DNA of 39,140 nucleotides from Agrococcus sp. (GCA_031178105.1 JAPSJX010000012.1:1-39140), one strand, 5' to 3'. Positions 17,932-26,210 are shown, counted from the stretch's first letter. Notes: generated by a model not told the origin, from the letters alone. Numbers and translations: made by a program.

Positions 17932-17937
17932 TAGCGT
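17932..17937 (+). promoter_or_regulatory. Candidate -10 box upstream of a small ORF and reductase gene
   Basis: TAGCGT lies 37 bases before the ATG at 17975. It would give a short leader containing the GGGGAGG ribosome binding site of the small ORF. Confidence 0.4.
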
Positions 17938-17974
17938 GCGTCGTGCGACGCCCGGGCGCCGCGGGGAGGTCACC

Positions 17975-18046
17975 ATGCCACGACACGTCGGTCCGCGCGA
18001 GGAGCACCTCGCGAGCCGGCTCGCTGCCGGGGGAGCGAGGGGATGA
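17975..18046 (+). CDS. Possible 23-residue leader ORF coupled to the reductase gene
   Basis: The ORF encodes MPRHVGPREEHLASRLAAGG plus ARG. It has a near-ideal GGGGAGG ribosome binding site 5 bases before its ATG. Its stop overlaps the next start as ATGA, the usual sign of translational coupling. The downstream gene also has its own Gly-rich ribosome binding site. It could be a regulatory leader peptide or a small protein. Confidence 0.4.
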   Translation: MPRHVGPREEHLASRLAAGGARG

Positions 18047-19266
18047 CGCCGGAGCGCGACCTCGACCTGACGCTGTTCGGCGCGACCGGCTTCGTCGGCC
18101 GGCTCGTCGCGGAGCACCTCGCGCGCGAGGCGCCCGTCGGGACGCGGATCGCGCTCGCCGGCCGCTCGCGCGAGCGGCTCGAGGCCGTGCGCGACGGGCT
18201 GGGGCCGGTGGCCGCGGCGTGGCCGCTGCTCGACGCCGACAGCGCGGATCCCTCGAGCCTGCGAGCGCTCGCACGGCGGTCGAGCGTCCTCGTCAGCACC
18301 GTCGGGCCCTATCAGCTGCACGGCCTGCCGCTCGTCGAGGCGTGCGTCGCGGCCGGAGCGGACTACGCCGACCTCACGGGCGAGGTGCTCTTCGTGCGCG
18401 AGCTCATCGAGCGCTGGCACGCGCCGGCCCGCGCGAGCGGAGCGCGGATCGTCGTGTCGTGCGGCTTCGACGCCGTGCCCTCCGACCTCGCGGTGCACCT
18501 GCTCCATCGGCGCGCGACGGCCGACGGCGCTGGAGGCCTCACCGATACGACGCTGCGCGTCCTGCACCTCGCCGGAGGGGTGAGCGGCGGCACGATCGAC
18601 TCGATGCGCGTGCAGCTCGACCGCGCGCGAGCGGATCCCTCGCTGCGGCGCGCGCTCGCCGACCCGGGTGCGCTGAGCGCGGGGGCCCACGTCACGCCCT
18701 GTCAGCCCGACGTGCACGTGCCGTTCCTCGACGCGGACACGCGGGAGTGGGATGCACCGTTCGTCATGGCGGGCTACAACACCCGGCTCGTGCGCCGCTC
18801 CGACGCCCTGCTCGGCGGCGCGTACGGCGGGCGCTTCCGCTACCGCGAGGTGCTGCCCACGGGGCGCGGCCTCGGCGGACGGGTGCGGGCCGCGGCCATC
18901 GCGGCAGGTATGGGAGCGCTCGTCGCCGGGATGGCCGCGCCCGGTGTGCGCCGCCTGATCGACCGCGCGCTGCCGGCGCCCGGCGAGGGGCCGTCCGAGG
19001 AGCGCCGGCGGTCCGGGTCGTTCGCGATGGAGACGACGACGCGCACCGAGGCCGGGCGCCGCTACGCCGCGACGGTCGCAGCGCAGGGGGACCCCGGCTA
19101 TGCCGCGACCTCGGTCATGCTCGGCGAGGCGGGCCTCGCGCTCGCGGTCGACGGCGAGCGGTGCAGCCCGGAGGGCGGCATCCTCACGCCGGCGGTGGCG
19201 ATGGGCGATGTGCTCGTGGAGCGGCTGCGCCGCCGGGGCTTCACGCTCGAGGTGCGCGAGCTGTGA
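18043..19266 (+). CDS. Saccharopine dehydrogenase-like NAD(P)-binding reductase
   Basis: A 407-residue member of the saccharopine dehydrogenase/trans-acting enoyl reductase family. The N-terminal Rossmann motif is LFGATGFVGRLVAEHLA, followed by ALAGRSRERLEAV. The segments VLVSTVGPYQLHGLPLVEACVAAGADYADLTGE and IVVSCGFDAVPSDL are typical. Mycobacterial relatives act on polyketide or lipid intermediates, and others are quinone or enoyl reductases; the substrate here is unknown. A segment near residues 285-305 (AAIAAGMGALVAGMAAPGV) could touch the membrane, as in relatives. Its start overlaps a small upstream ORF. Confidence 0.85.
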   Translation: MTPERDLDLTLFGATGFVGRLVAEHLAREAPVGTRIALAGRSRERLEAVRDGLGPVAAAWPLLDADSADPSSLRALARRSSVLVSTVGPYQLHGLPLVEACVAAGADYADLTGEVLFVRELIERWHAPARASGARIVVSCGFDAVPSDLAVHLLHRRATADGAGGLTDTTLRVLHLAGGVSGGTIDSMRVQLDRARADPSLRRALADPGALSAGAHVTPCQPDVHVPFLDADTREWDAPFVMAGYNTRLVRRSDALLGGAYGGRFRYREVLPTGRGLGGRVRAAAIAAGMGALVAGMAAPGVRRLIDRALPAPGEGPSEERRRSGSFAMETTTRTEAGRRYAATVAAQGDPGYAATSVMLGEAGLALAVDGERCSPEGGILTPAVAMGDVLVERLRRRGFTLEVREL

Positions 19267-19335
19267 CCACGCGGCGCAAGAGCGGGCGCCCGCGAGGTCG
19301 AGGCTGCGCCACCGCTGCGTGCACCGCCGGGCGGC

Positions 19336-19818
19336 CTACAGCGGCACGATCCCGGTGTCGCCGAGGTCGGGCTCGCCGTCGGTGACGAGCCCCTTGACGA
19401 GGCTGACCGCCGTCGCGACCTTGCCGGGCGAGTCCCAGTACTCCGCCGTCGAGGCCGTCACCTCGAGCAGGCCGTTGTCGGGGTCGTCGGGCGTGCCGGA
19501 CATGAAGATCTCGGCCGAGGCATCCCACAGCTGCTTGAGCTTCTCGCGGTCGTCGACGTAGCGCGCGGTGCCGGCGAGCGAGACCCAGCCGCTCTTGCCG
19601 GCGTAGTGCACGTTGACGCGCGGGTCTGCCTCGATCGCGGCGACCTTCGACGTGCTGCGCTCGGTGATGAACCAGACGGTGCCGGGCTCGGTGAAGTCCT
19701 GGGTGCCCATCGGCGTCGACACGAGCCCACCATCCATCGAGAGGTAGGCGAGGGAGGCGATGCGCGTCGAGCGCATGATGTCGGCGATGGTCTTCAGCTG
19801 CTCGTCGTATGCGGTCAT
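19336..19818 (-). CDS. Pyridoxamine 5'-phosphate oxidase-like protein (general stress protein 26 type)
   Basis: A 160-residue FMN-binding split-barrel protein. The order MRSTRIASLAYLSMDGGLVSTPMG, VWFITERSTSKVAAIEADPRVNVHYA, GWVSLAGTARYVDDREKLKQLW and AEYWDSPGKVATAV matches general stress protein 26 of Bacillus and its actinobacterial relatives. The tail runs on to GLVTDGEPDLGDTG. The ATG at 19818 is preceded by GGGGAGAA-like purines only weakly. Role is probably flavin- or F420-related reduction or stress response; not established. Confidence 0.87.
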   Translation of the reverse strand: MTAYDEQLKTIADIMRSTRIASLAYLSMDGGLVSTPMGTQDFTEPGTVWFITERSTSKVAAIEADPRVNVHYAGKSGWVSLAGTARYVDDREKLKQLWDASAEIFMSGTPDDPDNGLLEVTASTAEYWDSPGKVATAVSLVKGLVTDGEPDLGDTGIVPL

Positions 19819-19905
19819 GGGGGAGAACCTGCCACGACTGCCTGGAGGAACGCCGGGCCGTCGGGGACCCCCGGCGTCATCTGCGAGCTCCGGGCGGGCC
19901 GCGGC

Positions 19906-19911
19906 TAAGGT
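19906..19911 (+). promoter_or_regulatory. -10 box of a leaderless promoter (GNAT gene)
   Basis: TAAGGT ends 7 bases before the ATG at 19919, with no ribosome binding site between them. Confidence 0.4.
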
Positions 19912-19918
19912 GCTCGGC

Positions 19919-20329
19919 ATGACGACCTTCGAAGACCGCGTGCCGACCGTCGAGGAGCAGCGAGCGGTCGCGGAGGCCGTTGGGTGGCTCGACCACTTCG
20001 ACTGGGCGACGATCGGCAGCTCGCTCGAGCGGTCGCTGCACGGCGTCGTCGCTCGGCAGGGCGACGACGTGGTCGGCGTGGGCAGGCTCGTCGGCGACGG
20101 GGTGCGCTACTGCTACGTGCAGGACGTCATGGTCGATCCGGCTGCATCCGAGCAGGGCATCGCGACCCAGATCGTCGAGCGGCTGCTCGAGTGGGTGCGC
20201 GCGGCGGCCCCGGCCGAGGCCGTCGTCGGCCTGTTCGCGAGCCCCGAGGCGGTCTCGGTCTACGAGGCGCTGGGGTTCCAGGCCGCGGACGGCGACCCGC
20301 TCGGCATGACGCTCAGCGTGCGCGGCTGA
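19919..20329 (+). CDS. GNAT-family N-acetyltransferase
   Basis: A 136-residue acetyltransferase. The segment YCYVQDVMVDPAASEQGIATQIVERLLEWV contains the acetyl-CoA loop in the variant form EQGIAT, and the C-terminal SPEAVSVYEALGFQ is the usual GNAT last motif. The acceptor is unknown. It is convergent with the SDR gene, and the two overlap by 17 bases at their 3' ends. Confidence 0.85.
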   Translation: MTTFEDRVPTVEEQRAVAEAVGWLDHFDWATIGSSLERSLHGVVARQGDDVVGVGRLVGDGVRYCYVQDVMVDPAASEQGIATQIVERLLEWVRAAAPAEAVVGLFASPEAVSVYEALGFQAADGDPLGMTLSVRG

Positions 20330-21152
20330 GCATCGCCTCGCTGCGCTGCCACAGGAGGTCGACGAGCGTGTCGGCGTGCACGAGCGGATTCGTCTGCTCC
20401 GGCGTCGCCGGATGTCGCTCGGTGTAGAACGTGCCCGGCTGCCACGTCGTGCCGGGCGTGCCGTCCACGAAGAAGGTCAGGTTCTCGCCGCCCTGCTCGG
20501 GCGAGATGAGCAGCAGGCGGGCGAGCGGCGTGCGGTAGACGAGGCGGAGGATGCTCGTGCTGCCGGTGGCGAAGCTCGTGCGCACGTTGCCGGGATCGAA
20601 CGCGACCGCGCTGATGCCTGCCTCCCCGTACCGCGCCTGCAGCCCGCGGGCGTGCAGGATGTTGGCGAGCTTCGCATTGCCGTAGGCGCGGTTCGGGCCG
20701 AAGGAGCGCTCGCCATCCAGGTCGTCGATGTCGAAGCGCGCGAGCCGCCGCGCGGCCGAGCTCGCGGTGTTGACGACGATGCCCTCGCCGGCCTGCAGCA
20801 GCGGCAGCAGCAGCTGGGTCAGCAGGAACGGCGCGAGGTGGTTCACCTGGAACGTCTGCTCGTGGCCGTCGACCGTCAGCGCGCGCTTCCCGAGGATGGC
20901 GCCGGCGTTGTTCGCGAGCACGTCGATGCGGTCGACCACCGACCCGAGGTCGTGCGCGAGCGCGCGCACGTCGTCGAGCCGCGCGAAGTCGGCGACGAAG
21001 TGCTGCACGCCGAGCTCGCGCGCGACGGCCGCCGTCTTCTCGGCCGATCGGCCGACCAGGAGCAGGCGGTGCCCGCGCTCCGCGAGCTGGCGGGCGGACG
21101 CCGCGCCGATCCCGTCCGAGGCACCGGTGAGGACGATCGTGCGGGCGTTCAC
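20313..21152 (-). CDS. Short-chain dehydrogenase/reductase
   Basis: A 279-residue SDR. Cofactor motif TGASDGIG is at residues 9-16, NNAG at 81-84, and the catalytic Ser131 and Tyr157-x3-Lys161 are all present. The LVGRSAEKT segment after the second strand, with Arg, suggests NADP preference. The long C-terminal part, with GGENLTFFVDGTPG, resembles retinol-dehydrogenase/WWOX-like bacterial SDRs. Substrate unknown. It overlaps the convergent GNAT gene by 17 bases. Confidence 0.9.
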   Translation of the reverse strand: MNARTIVLTGASDGIGAASARQLAERGHRLLLVGRSAEKTAAVARELGVQHFVADFARLDDVRALAHDLGSVVDRIDVLANNAGAILGKRALTVDGHEQTFQVNHLAPFLLTQLLLPLLQAGEGIVVNTASSAARRLARFDIDDLDGERSFGPNRAYGNAKLANILHARGLQARYGEAGISAVAFDPGNVRTSFATGSTSILRLVYRTPLARLLLISPEQGGENLTFFVDGTPGTTWQPGTFYTERHPATPEQTNPLVHADTLVDLLWQRSEAMLSRAR

Positions 21153-21222
21153 GACCGACCACTGTAGGGCGCTCGCCTGAGGCCGGGGCCCGCCACGGCA
21201 CGGACCGCCGCTCGGGGACCGC

Positions 21223-21228
21223 TAGCGT
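21223..21228 (+). promoter_or_regulatory. -10 box of a leaderless promoter
   Basis: TAGCGT ends 6 bases before an ATG at 21235 that opens a 9-codon ORF overlapping the alpha/beta hydrolase start. Confidence 0.4.
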
Positions 21229-21234
21229 GGGCCC

Positions 21235-21264
21235 ATGTCACGCGCCGCAGCAGAGCACGCGTGA
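21235..21264 (+). CDS. Possible 9-residue leader ORF
   Basis: The ORF encodes MSRAAAEHA, placed as a leaderless start behind a TAGCGT box. Its TGA overlaps the GTG of the hydrolase gene (GTGA). The hydrolase has no good ribosome binding site of its own, so coupling through this mini-ORF is plausible. Confidence 0.3.
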   Translation: MSRAAAEHA

Positions 21265-22016
21265 GGCGCCCGCGCAGGCGCCTCGCGCGCCGGATCGAGG
21301 TCGGAGACCTCACGTTCGGCCTCACGACCGAGCAGGCGCGGCAGGCGAGCGACGGGCCCACGATCGTGCTCGTGCACGGCATCGGCATGTCGAGCCGCTA
21401 CTTCGCGCGCCTGCACGACGCGCTGCTGCCGCACAGCCGGGTGATCTCGCTCGACCTGCCGGGATTCGGCGGGACGCCGAAGCCGCCGAAGGCCGTGGAC
21501 GTCGAGACGATGGCGACGGCGCTCGCCGAGGTCGTGGCCTCGCTCGACGCCGGACCGGTCGTGCTCGTCGGCCACTCGATGGGCACGCAGTGGGTCGTCG
21601 AGCTCGGCCGCCAGCGGCCCGATCTGGTGTCGCGCGTCGTCGTGATCGGTCCGGTGTCCGACGTCGCGCACCGCTCGGCCACGGCGCAGGGGCGCGCCCT
21701 CGCCATGGACACGCTGCTCGAGCCGCCCGGCACGAATTGGATCGTCACGACCGACTACATCCGCTGCGGCGTGCCCTGGTACGTCGCGCAGCTCCGGCCG
21801 ATGCTCAGCTATCCGATCGAGGAGCGCGTCCGGGACCTCACGATGCCGCTGCTGATCGTCCGGGGCGAGCGCGACCCCATCGCGAGCACCCGGTGGTGCC
21901 GGCTCGTGCGCGGCAACGCACCCGTCGCATCGCTCGTCCACATCCCGCGCGCGCCGCACAACGCACAGCGCTTCGCCCCGCGGGCAGTCGCGGCAGCGAT
22001 CCTCGCCCACCGCTGA
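21261..22016 (+). CDS. Alpha/beta hydrolase
   Basis: A 251-residue serine hydrolase. The oxyanion region is VLVHGIGMSS, the nucleophile elbow GHSMG gives Ser106, the acid is Asp205 in RGERDPI, and the base is His233 in PRAPHNAQ. LDLPGFGGTPKP is the typical strand-5 loop. No signal peptide is present, so it is cytoplasmic. The natural substrate is unknown. The GTG start overlaps the stop of a 9-codon upstream ORF. It is convergent with the aminotransferase gene, with a 7-base gap. Confidence 0.9.
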   Translation: MRRPRRRLARRIEVGDLTFGLTTEQARQASDGPTIVLVHGIGMSSRYFARLHDALLPHSRVISLDLPGFGGTPKPPKAVDVETMATALAEVVASLDAGPVVLVGHSMGTQWVVELGRQRPDLVSRVVVIGPVSDVAHRSATAQGRALAMDTLLEPPGTNWIVTTDYIRCGVPWYVAQLRPMLSYPIEERVRDLTMPLLIVRGERDPIASTRWCRLVRGNAPVASLVHIPRAPHNAQRFAPRAVAAAILAHR

Positions 22017-22023
22017 ACCGCGC

Positions 22024-23226
22024 CTACCCGACGAAGTCGGCGAGCGCCTCCAGCAGCCGGTCGATCTCGCGATCGTCGTTGTAGGCGGCGAGGCCCACTC
22101 GCAGGCCGCCGTCCACCTGCAGGCGGAGCGCGCGGAACGGCTCGTAGGCGTAGAACGAGCCGGCGGGAGCGAGGATGTCGCGGGTGGCGAGGTCGCGATA
22201 GGCGTCGACGGCGTCGCGATCGCGGAACGTCAGGAAGAGCGTGGGCGTGCGCTCCGCCGCGACCGAGTGCAGCGTGACCCGATCGCCGAGATCGGCGAGG
22301 CCGGCCTCCACTCGGCCACGCAGGCGGCGCTCGTGCTCGTCGACGGCGTGGTGCGCGGCGACGATGCGCTCGCGGCGGGTGCCGGCGACGGGCGAGAGGC
22401 CCGCGATGAAGTCGACCGCCGCGGTCGCGCCCGCCATCAGCTCGTAGGGCAGCGTGCCGAGCTCGAAGCGCTCGGGCACCGCGTCCGTCGAGGGGAGCAG
22501 CTTGTCGGGCGCGAGGGTCTCGAGCAGGGCCGGCGAGGCGGCGAGCGCCGCGCAGTGCGGGCCGAAGAACTTGTAGGGGGAGCAGACGAAGAGGTCCGCG
22601 CCCATGGCGGCGACGTCGACCGCCGCGTGCGCCGCATAGTGCACGCCGTCGACGTGGACGAGCGCCCCCACCTCGTGCGCGCGCCGAGCGACGCGCGCGA
22701 CGTCGGGCTTCGTGCCCAGCAGGTTGGAGGCGCCGGTGACGGCCACGAGGCGCGTGCGCTCGCCGATCACGTCGTCGAGCCGGGCGAGGTCGAGGTCGCC
22801 CGTCGCGGGGTCGAGCTCGAGCCAGCGCACCGTCGCGCCCACGGCGTCCGCTGCCTGGATCCACGGCCGCACGTTGGCGTCGTGGTCGAGCTGCGTCACG
22901 ACCACCTCGTCGCCCGGGCGCCACGTCTTGGCCAGTGCACGGGAGATGTCGTAGGTCAGCTGCGTTGCGCTGCGTCCGTAGACGATGCCCGCAGGATCGG
23001 CGGCGAGCAGGTCGGCGATCGATTCCCGGAAGGCCGCGACGGCGTCGTCGGCGTTGCGCTCGCTCGCGGTCACCGTGCCGCGGTTCGACAGCGGAGCGGT
23101 CAGCGTGCGCGCGATCGCCTCTCCGACCACGGCCGGCGTCTGCGTGCCGCCCGGCCCGTCGAAGTGGGCGATGCCCGAGGAGAGGGACGGGAACTGCGCG
23201 CGGAGCGCGGCGACGTCGAACGGCAT
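22024..23226 (-). CDS. Cysteine desulfurase-like class V aminotransferase (VC1184 type)
   Basis: A 400-residue PLP enzyme. The PLP-binding lysine is Lys219 in VCSPYKFFGPH; the cofactor-contacting Asp193 and His196 are in HVDGVHYAAH. The N-terminal FDGPGGTQTP and NRGTVTASERNADD motifs are those of the cysteine desulfurase-like subfamily related to V. cholerae VC1184, whose function is not settled. No Fe-S scaffold gene is nearby, so a role in Fe-S assembly should not be assumed. The start ATG has GGAGC just upstream. Confidence 0.9.
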   Translation of the reverse strand: MPFDVAALRAQFPSLSSGIAHFDGPGGTQTPAVVGEAIARTLTAPLSNRGTVTASERNADDAVAAFRESIADLLAADPAGIVYGRSATQLTYDISRALAKTWRPGDEVVVTQLDHDANVRPWIQAADAVGATVRWLELDPATGDLDLARLDDVIGERTRLVAVTGASNLLGTKPDVARVARRAHEVGALVHVDGVHYAAHAAVDVAAMGADLFVCSPYKFFGPHCAALAASPALLETLAPDKLLPSTDAVPERFELGTLPYELMAGATAAVDFIAGLSPVAGTRRERIVAAHHAVDEHERRLRGRVEAGLADLGDRVTLHSVAAERTPTLFLTFRDRDAVDAYRDLATRDILAPAGSFYAYEPFRALRLQVDGGLRVGLAAYNDDREIDRLLEALADFVG

Positions 23227-23299
23227 GGGGCTCCTCGTGGCTCGGACGGTTGACCGCGGCCAGGCTACGCGAAGGCAGGCGGATGCCCGGCGGGTCGCC

Positions 23300-23305
23300 T
23301 AGGCT
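23300..23305 (+). promoter_or_regulatory. -10 box of a leaderless promoter (SRPBCC gene)
   Basis: TAGGCT ends 6 bases before the GTG at 23312. Confidence 0.45.
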
Positions 23306-23311
23306 CGTCGC

Positions 23312-23929
23312 GTGGCGCAGCGCGGCATCTACGTGGAGGTCCGCATCGACGCGGACCTCGATGCTGTGTGGATGCGCACCCAGGACCTCGAGAGCCACGG
23401 GCGTTGGGACCTGCGCTTCTCGGAGATCGTCGCGGGGGGCGAGACGCACGGCGGCGCGATGCGCTTCACCTACACGCGCCGAGTGCCGTTTCACATGGTC
23501 GCGGGGACCGGCGTGAGCCTGGGGGAGCGGTCGCGGTCCGGCACGCGCACGTCGGCGCTGCGGTTCTCGACGGCCGATCCGCTGTCGCCCATCCGCGAGG
23601 GAAGGGGCTATTGGCGCTACGCGGCCGACGGCGACGGCACGCGGTTCGTCACCGGCTACGACTATCAGCCGGGTTGGGGGAGACCGCTCGATCTGCTGGT
23701 GCGGCCGCTGCTCGGCTGGGCGACCGCGTGGAGCTTCGATCGGCTCCGGATCTGGCTCGAGCGCGGCGAGGCGCCGGAGCGGTGGCCGCTGCGCAGCGTG
23801 CTCTGGGTCTGGCGCCCGGAGCGTCCGCGAGCGTCGCGCTGCCGCCGAGCGCCTGCCGGCGGCTCGCGGCGGGCCGACCACCTGTGCGGCGCACCCGACG
23901 CGCTCGCGCGGCTGCCGCGTCCGCGATGA
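23312..23929 (+). CDS. SRPBCC-like protein
   Basis: A 205-residue protein. It opens with IYVEVRIDADLDAVWMRTQDLESHGRWDLRF, the strand-helix start of START/SRPBCC ligand-binding folds, and ends the domain with a C-terminal helix (LLVRPLLGWATAWSFDRLRIWLERG). The last 40 residues are Arg- and Pro-rich and may be disordered. The stop overlaps the next start as ATGA, so it is coupled to the DUF4166 gene. Ligand unknown; likely a lipid or polyketide-type molecule, by family only. Confidence 0.75.
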   Translation: MAQRGIYVEVRIDADLDAVWMRTQDLESHGRWDLRFSEIVAGGETHGGAMRFTYTRRVPFHMVAGTGVSLGERSRSGTRTSALRFSTADPLSPIREGRGYWRYAADGDGTRFVTGYDYQPGWGRPLDLLVRPLLGWATAWSFDRLRIWLERGEAPERWPLRSVLWVWRPERPRASRCRRAPAGGSRRADHLCGAPDALARLPRPR

Positions 23930-24594
23930 CGTCCATCTTCGAGCGGGCCATGGGCAGCGACTTCGCTCGCCTGCACCCGATGCTGCGGCGGCGCTTCGGC
24001 GTCGGCCTCGACGCCGGAGAGGCCTGCATCGGCACCGGGGTGATGACGAGCATCCGCCGGGGCCCGTGGTGGAGCGTGCCGTTCCTCGAGATCGGCAGGA
24101 TGCGGAACATCCTCGTGCCGGACGTCGCCGACGACGTGCCGTTCCGCATCGAGAACTACCCGTACCGCGACCCGCTCGGTCGGGAGACCGTGACCTTCGT
24201 GCGGGAGTACGACATCCGCGGACAGCGGCGGCGGTTCGATGCGACGATGATCCTCGCAGGCGGCCGCATCGTCGACTACCTCGGCACGCATCAGCACCTC
24301 GCCGTCGACCTCGACCTCGCCGTCGACGACGAGGGCGGCCTCGTGCTCACCTCGGATGCGCAGCGCTTCTACGAGGGACCGGTCGGCTTCCGCTTCCCGA
24401 TGTGGTCGAGCGGCCGCGCGCGGCTGCGCGAGCGGTTCGACGACCGAGACGGCAGGTTCCACGTCGACCTCGAGGTGCACAACGATCGGCTCGGGTTCCT
24501 CTTCGGCTATCGCGGGTCGTTCACATGCGAGTGGGTGCCGGCGATGGAGGCCCCTGCGAGGCTGCGGCCGCGCCGCCACGAGGCGCGCATGTGA
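23926..24594 (+). CDS. DUF4166 domain protein
   Basis: A 222-residue protein. It begins SIFERAMGSDFARLHPMLRRRFG, the standard opening of the DUF4166 family, followed by PFRIENYPYRDPLGRETVTFVRE and RFDATMIL, and a C-terminal FLFGYRGSFTCEW strand. In other genomes this domain is found alone or fused to saccharopine-dehydrogenase-like or epimerase domains. It is translationally coupled to the SRPBCC gene (ATGA overlap). Function unknown. Confidence 0.82.
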   Translation: MTSIFERAMGSDFARLHPMLRRRFGVGLDAGEACIGTGVMTSIRRGPWWSVPFLEIGRMRNILVPDVADDVPFRIENYPYRDPLGRETVTFVREYDIRGQRRRFDATMILAGGRIVDYLGTHQHLAVDLDLAVDDEGGLVLTSDAQRFYEGPVGFRFPMWSSGRARLRERFDDRDGRFHVDLEVHNDRLGFLFGYRGSFTCEWVPAMEAPARLRPRRHEARM

Positions 24595-24626
24595 GCGCCG
24601 AGCGCCGATGGCTGAGCCGCGGAGGT

Positions 24627-26159
24627 TCAGCCGTTGCCGCCGCCTCCGCCGTTGCCGCCTCCGTTGCCACCGCCGTTGCCACCGCCTCCGCCGTTGCCGC
24701 CGCCGTTGCCACCGCCTCCGGCGTTGCCTCCGGCGTTGCCGCCGGCTCCGCCGTTGCCGCCGCCGTTGCCGCCGGCTCCGGCGCCGCTGCCCGTGCCGTT
24801 GCCTGCGCCGCCATTCCCATTCCCGTTGCCGCCGTTCCCGGTCGTCCCCGTACCGGCTCCGGGCTGCTGCTCAGCCGGCTGGTCCGCCACGGGCTGCTCG
24901 ACGGCCGGCTGCTCGACGACCGGCTCCTGGACGACCGGCTCATCGACGATCGGTTCCTCGACGACCGGCTCCTCGACCGCCGGCGTCGTGATCGCGGGCG
25001 GCGGCGTCACCGCGACCGCCGGCGACGACTCCGTCGGTGCGACCTCCGGCGTTCCGGTCGGCGCGCCCTGGAGGTTCAGCGCGACGACCGTCGCGAGCAC
25101 TGCGATCGTCGCACCGACGCCGCCGAGCAGCACCCACGGGCGTCGGCGCGACCGGCGTGGTGCGCGAGCGGGCGCCGTGTCCGCTGTCGACGACGCGGCG
25201 TCGGCCGCTGGGCTGTGCAGCAGCGTGGGGGTCGTCGCTGCGCCGACCGCCGCGGCGGCCGTCGCGGTCGCCCCACCGGCGAGCAACGGTGTCCGGACCG
25301 CAGCCTCCTCCAGGCGGTCGAGCACCTGGCCCGCCGACGGGCGCGCGTCGGGGTCACGAGCCGTCATGGCCGTGAGCAGCGACTTCCACTCGTAGCCGAG
25401 CGAACCGGGGATCACCGGGTCGCGAGCGAGCCGCGCGCTGAGCGACTCCAGCATCGTCCCCGGGAACTCGCGCGCTCCGGTGAGGGCCTCGAGCAGCACG
25501 AGCCCGAGCGAGTAGATGTCCGACGCCGGACCGACGCGCGCGCCCGTCGCCTGCTCGGGACTGAGGTACGCCGCGGTGCCCAGCACCGTGCCCGTCGCCG
25601 TGAGGCGGGCGGCATCCACGAGCGAGGCGATGCCGAAGTCGGCGAGCTTGGCGTCGAACTCGCGGCCCGGGAGCGGAGACGGCGCGAGCAGGATGTTGGC
25701 GGGCTTCAAGTCCCGGTGGACGACGCCGTTCGCGTGCACGACCATGAGCGCTTCGGCGAGGTCGCTCGCCATGCGCGCGACGTCGGGCTCCGGCGGCGGG
25801 CCGAGGGAGAGCCGGGCGGCGAGCGTCGGTCCGTCGACGAGCTCCATCACGAGGTAGGTCACAGCGCGACCCTCGAGCTCGGTGGTGCCCGCGTCGAACA
25901 GCGTCACGAGCGCGCGATGGCTCAACGACGCGAGCAGGTCGATCTCCGACCGGATGCGCTGCAGCTCGCCGTCGTCGGCGCTCGAGGGGCCGAGCACCTT
26001 GAGCGCCACCTCGCGCCCGAGCACCTCGTCGGTCGCGCGATGGACGAGCGCCATCCCGCCGGATCCGAGCAGCCCGCCGAGCCGATACCGTCCGACGAGC
26101 ACGCTCCCAGGCTGGAGCGGATCCGCTGCCTGCATGGCTGCCTCCACCGTCGCATCCAT
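24627..26159 (-). CDS. Membrane Ser/Thr protein kinase with Gly/Asn-rich extracytoplasmic tail
   Basis: A 510-residue Hanks-type kinase. The kinase domain spans residues 25-285: glycine loop LGSGGMA, VALK (Lys54), HRDLKPAN (Asp150, Asn155), DFG at 174-176 and an APE-equivalent SPEQ. A juxtamembrane linker ends in RRSRRR, and one transmembrane helix lies at 341-362. Outside the membrane there is a Thr/Pro-rich stretch, then acidic repeats of the type VEEPVV/VEQPVA at 395-428, then about 75 residues built almost only of Gly and Asn. It lacks PASTA domains, so it is not the PknB that senses muropeptides. The tail resembles low-complexity wall-spanning linkers, but its function is unknown. Confidence 0.92.
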   Translation of the reverse strand: MDATVEAAMQAADPLQPGSVLVGRYRLGGLLGSGGMALVHRATDEVLGREVALKVLGPSSADDGELQRIRSEIDLLASLSHRALVTLFDAGTTELEGRAVTYLVMELVDGPTLAARLSLGPPPEPDVARMASDLAEALMVVHANGVVHRDLKPANILLAPSPLPGREFDAKLADFGIASLVDAARLTATGTVLGTAAYLSPEQATGARVGPASDIYSLGLVLLEALTGAREFPGTMLESLSARLARDPVIPGSLGYEWKSLLTAMTARDPDARPSAGQVLDRLEEAAVRTPLLAGGATATAAAAVGAATTPTLLHSPAADAASSTADTAPARAPRRSRRRPWVLLGGVGATIAVLATVVALNLQGAPTGTPEVAPTESSPAVAVTPPPAITTPAVEEPVVEEPIVDEPVVQEPVVEQPAVEQPVADQPAEQQPGAGTGTTGNGGNGNGNGGAGNGTGSGAGAGGNGGGNGGAGGNAGGNAGGGGNGGGNGGGGGNGGGNGGGNGGGGGNG

Positions 26160-26210
26160 GGTACCTGCGCCGTGCCTGGATGTACCCCGGACGTCGATCG
26201 GTCGTGGGGC

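Noticed and set aside
24640-24850. Short tandem repeats that at first resemble a CRISPR array
   Set aside because: The repeats are in frame with the kinase tail (GGN codon units), have no spacers, and no cas genes are present.
24634-25395. A plus-strand ORF encoding a poly-proline protein
   Set aside because: It is the antisense of the kinase's Gly/Asn repeat tail; the proline runs are only the complement of glycine codons.
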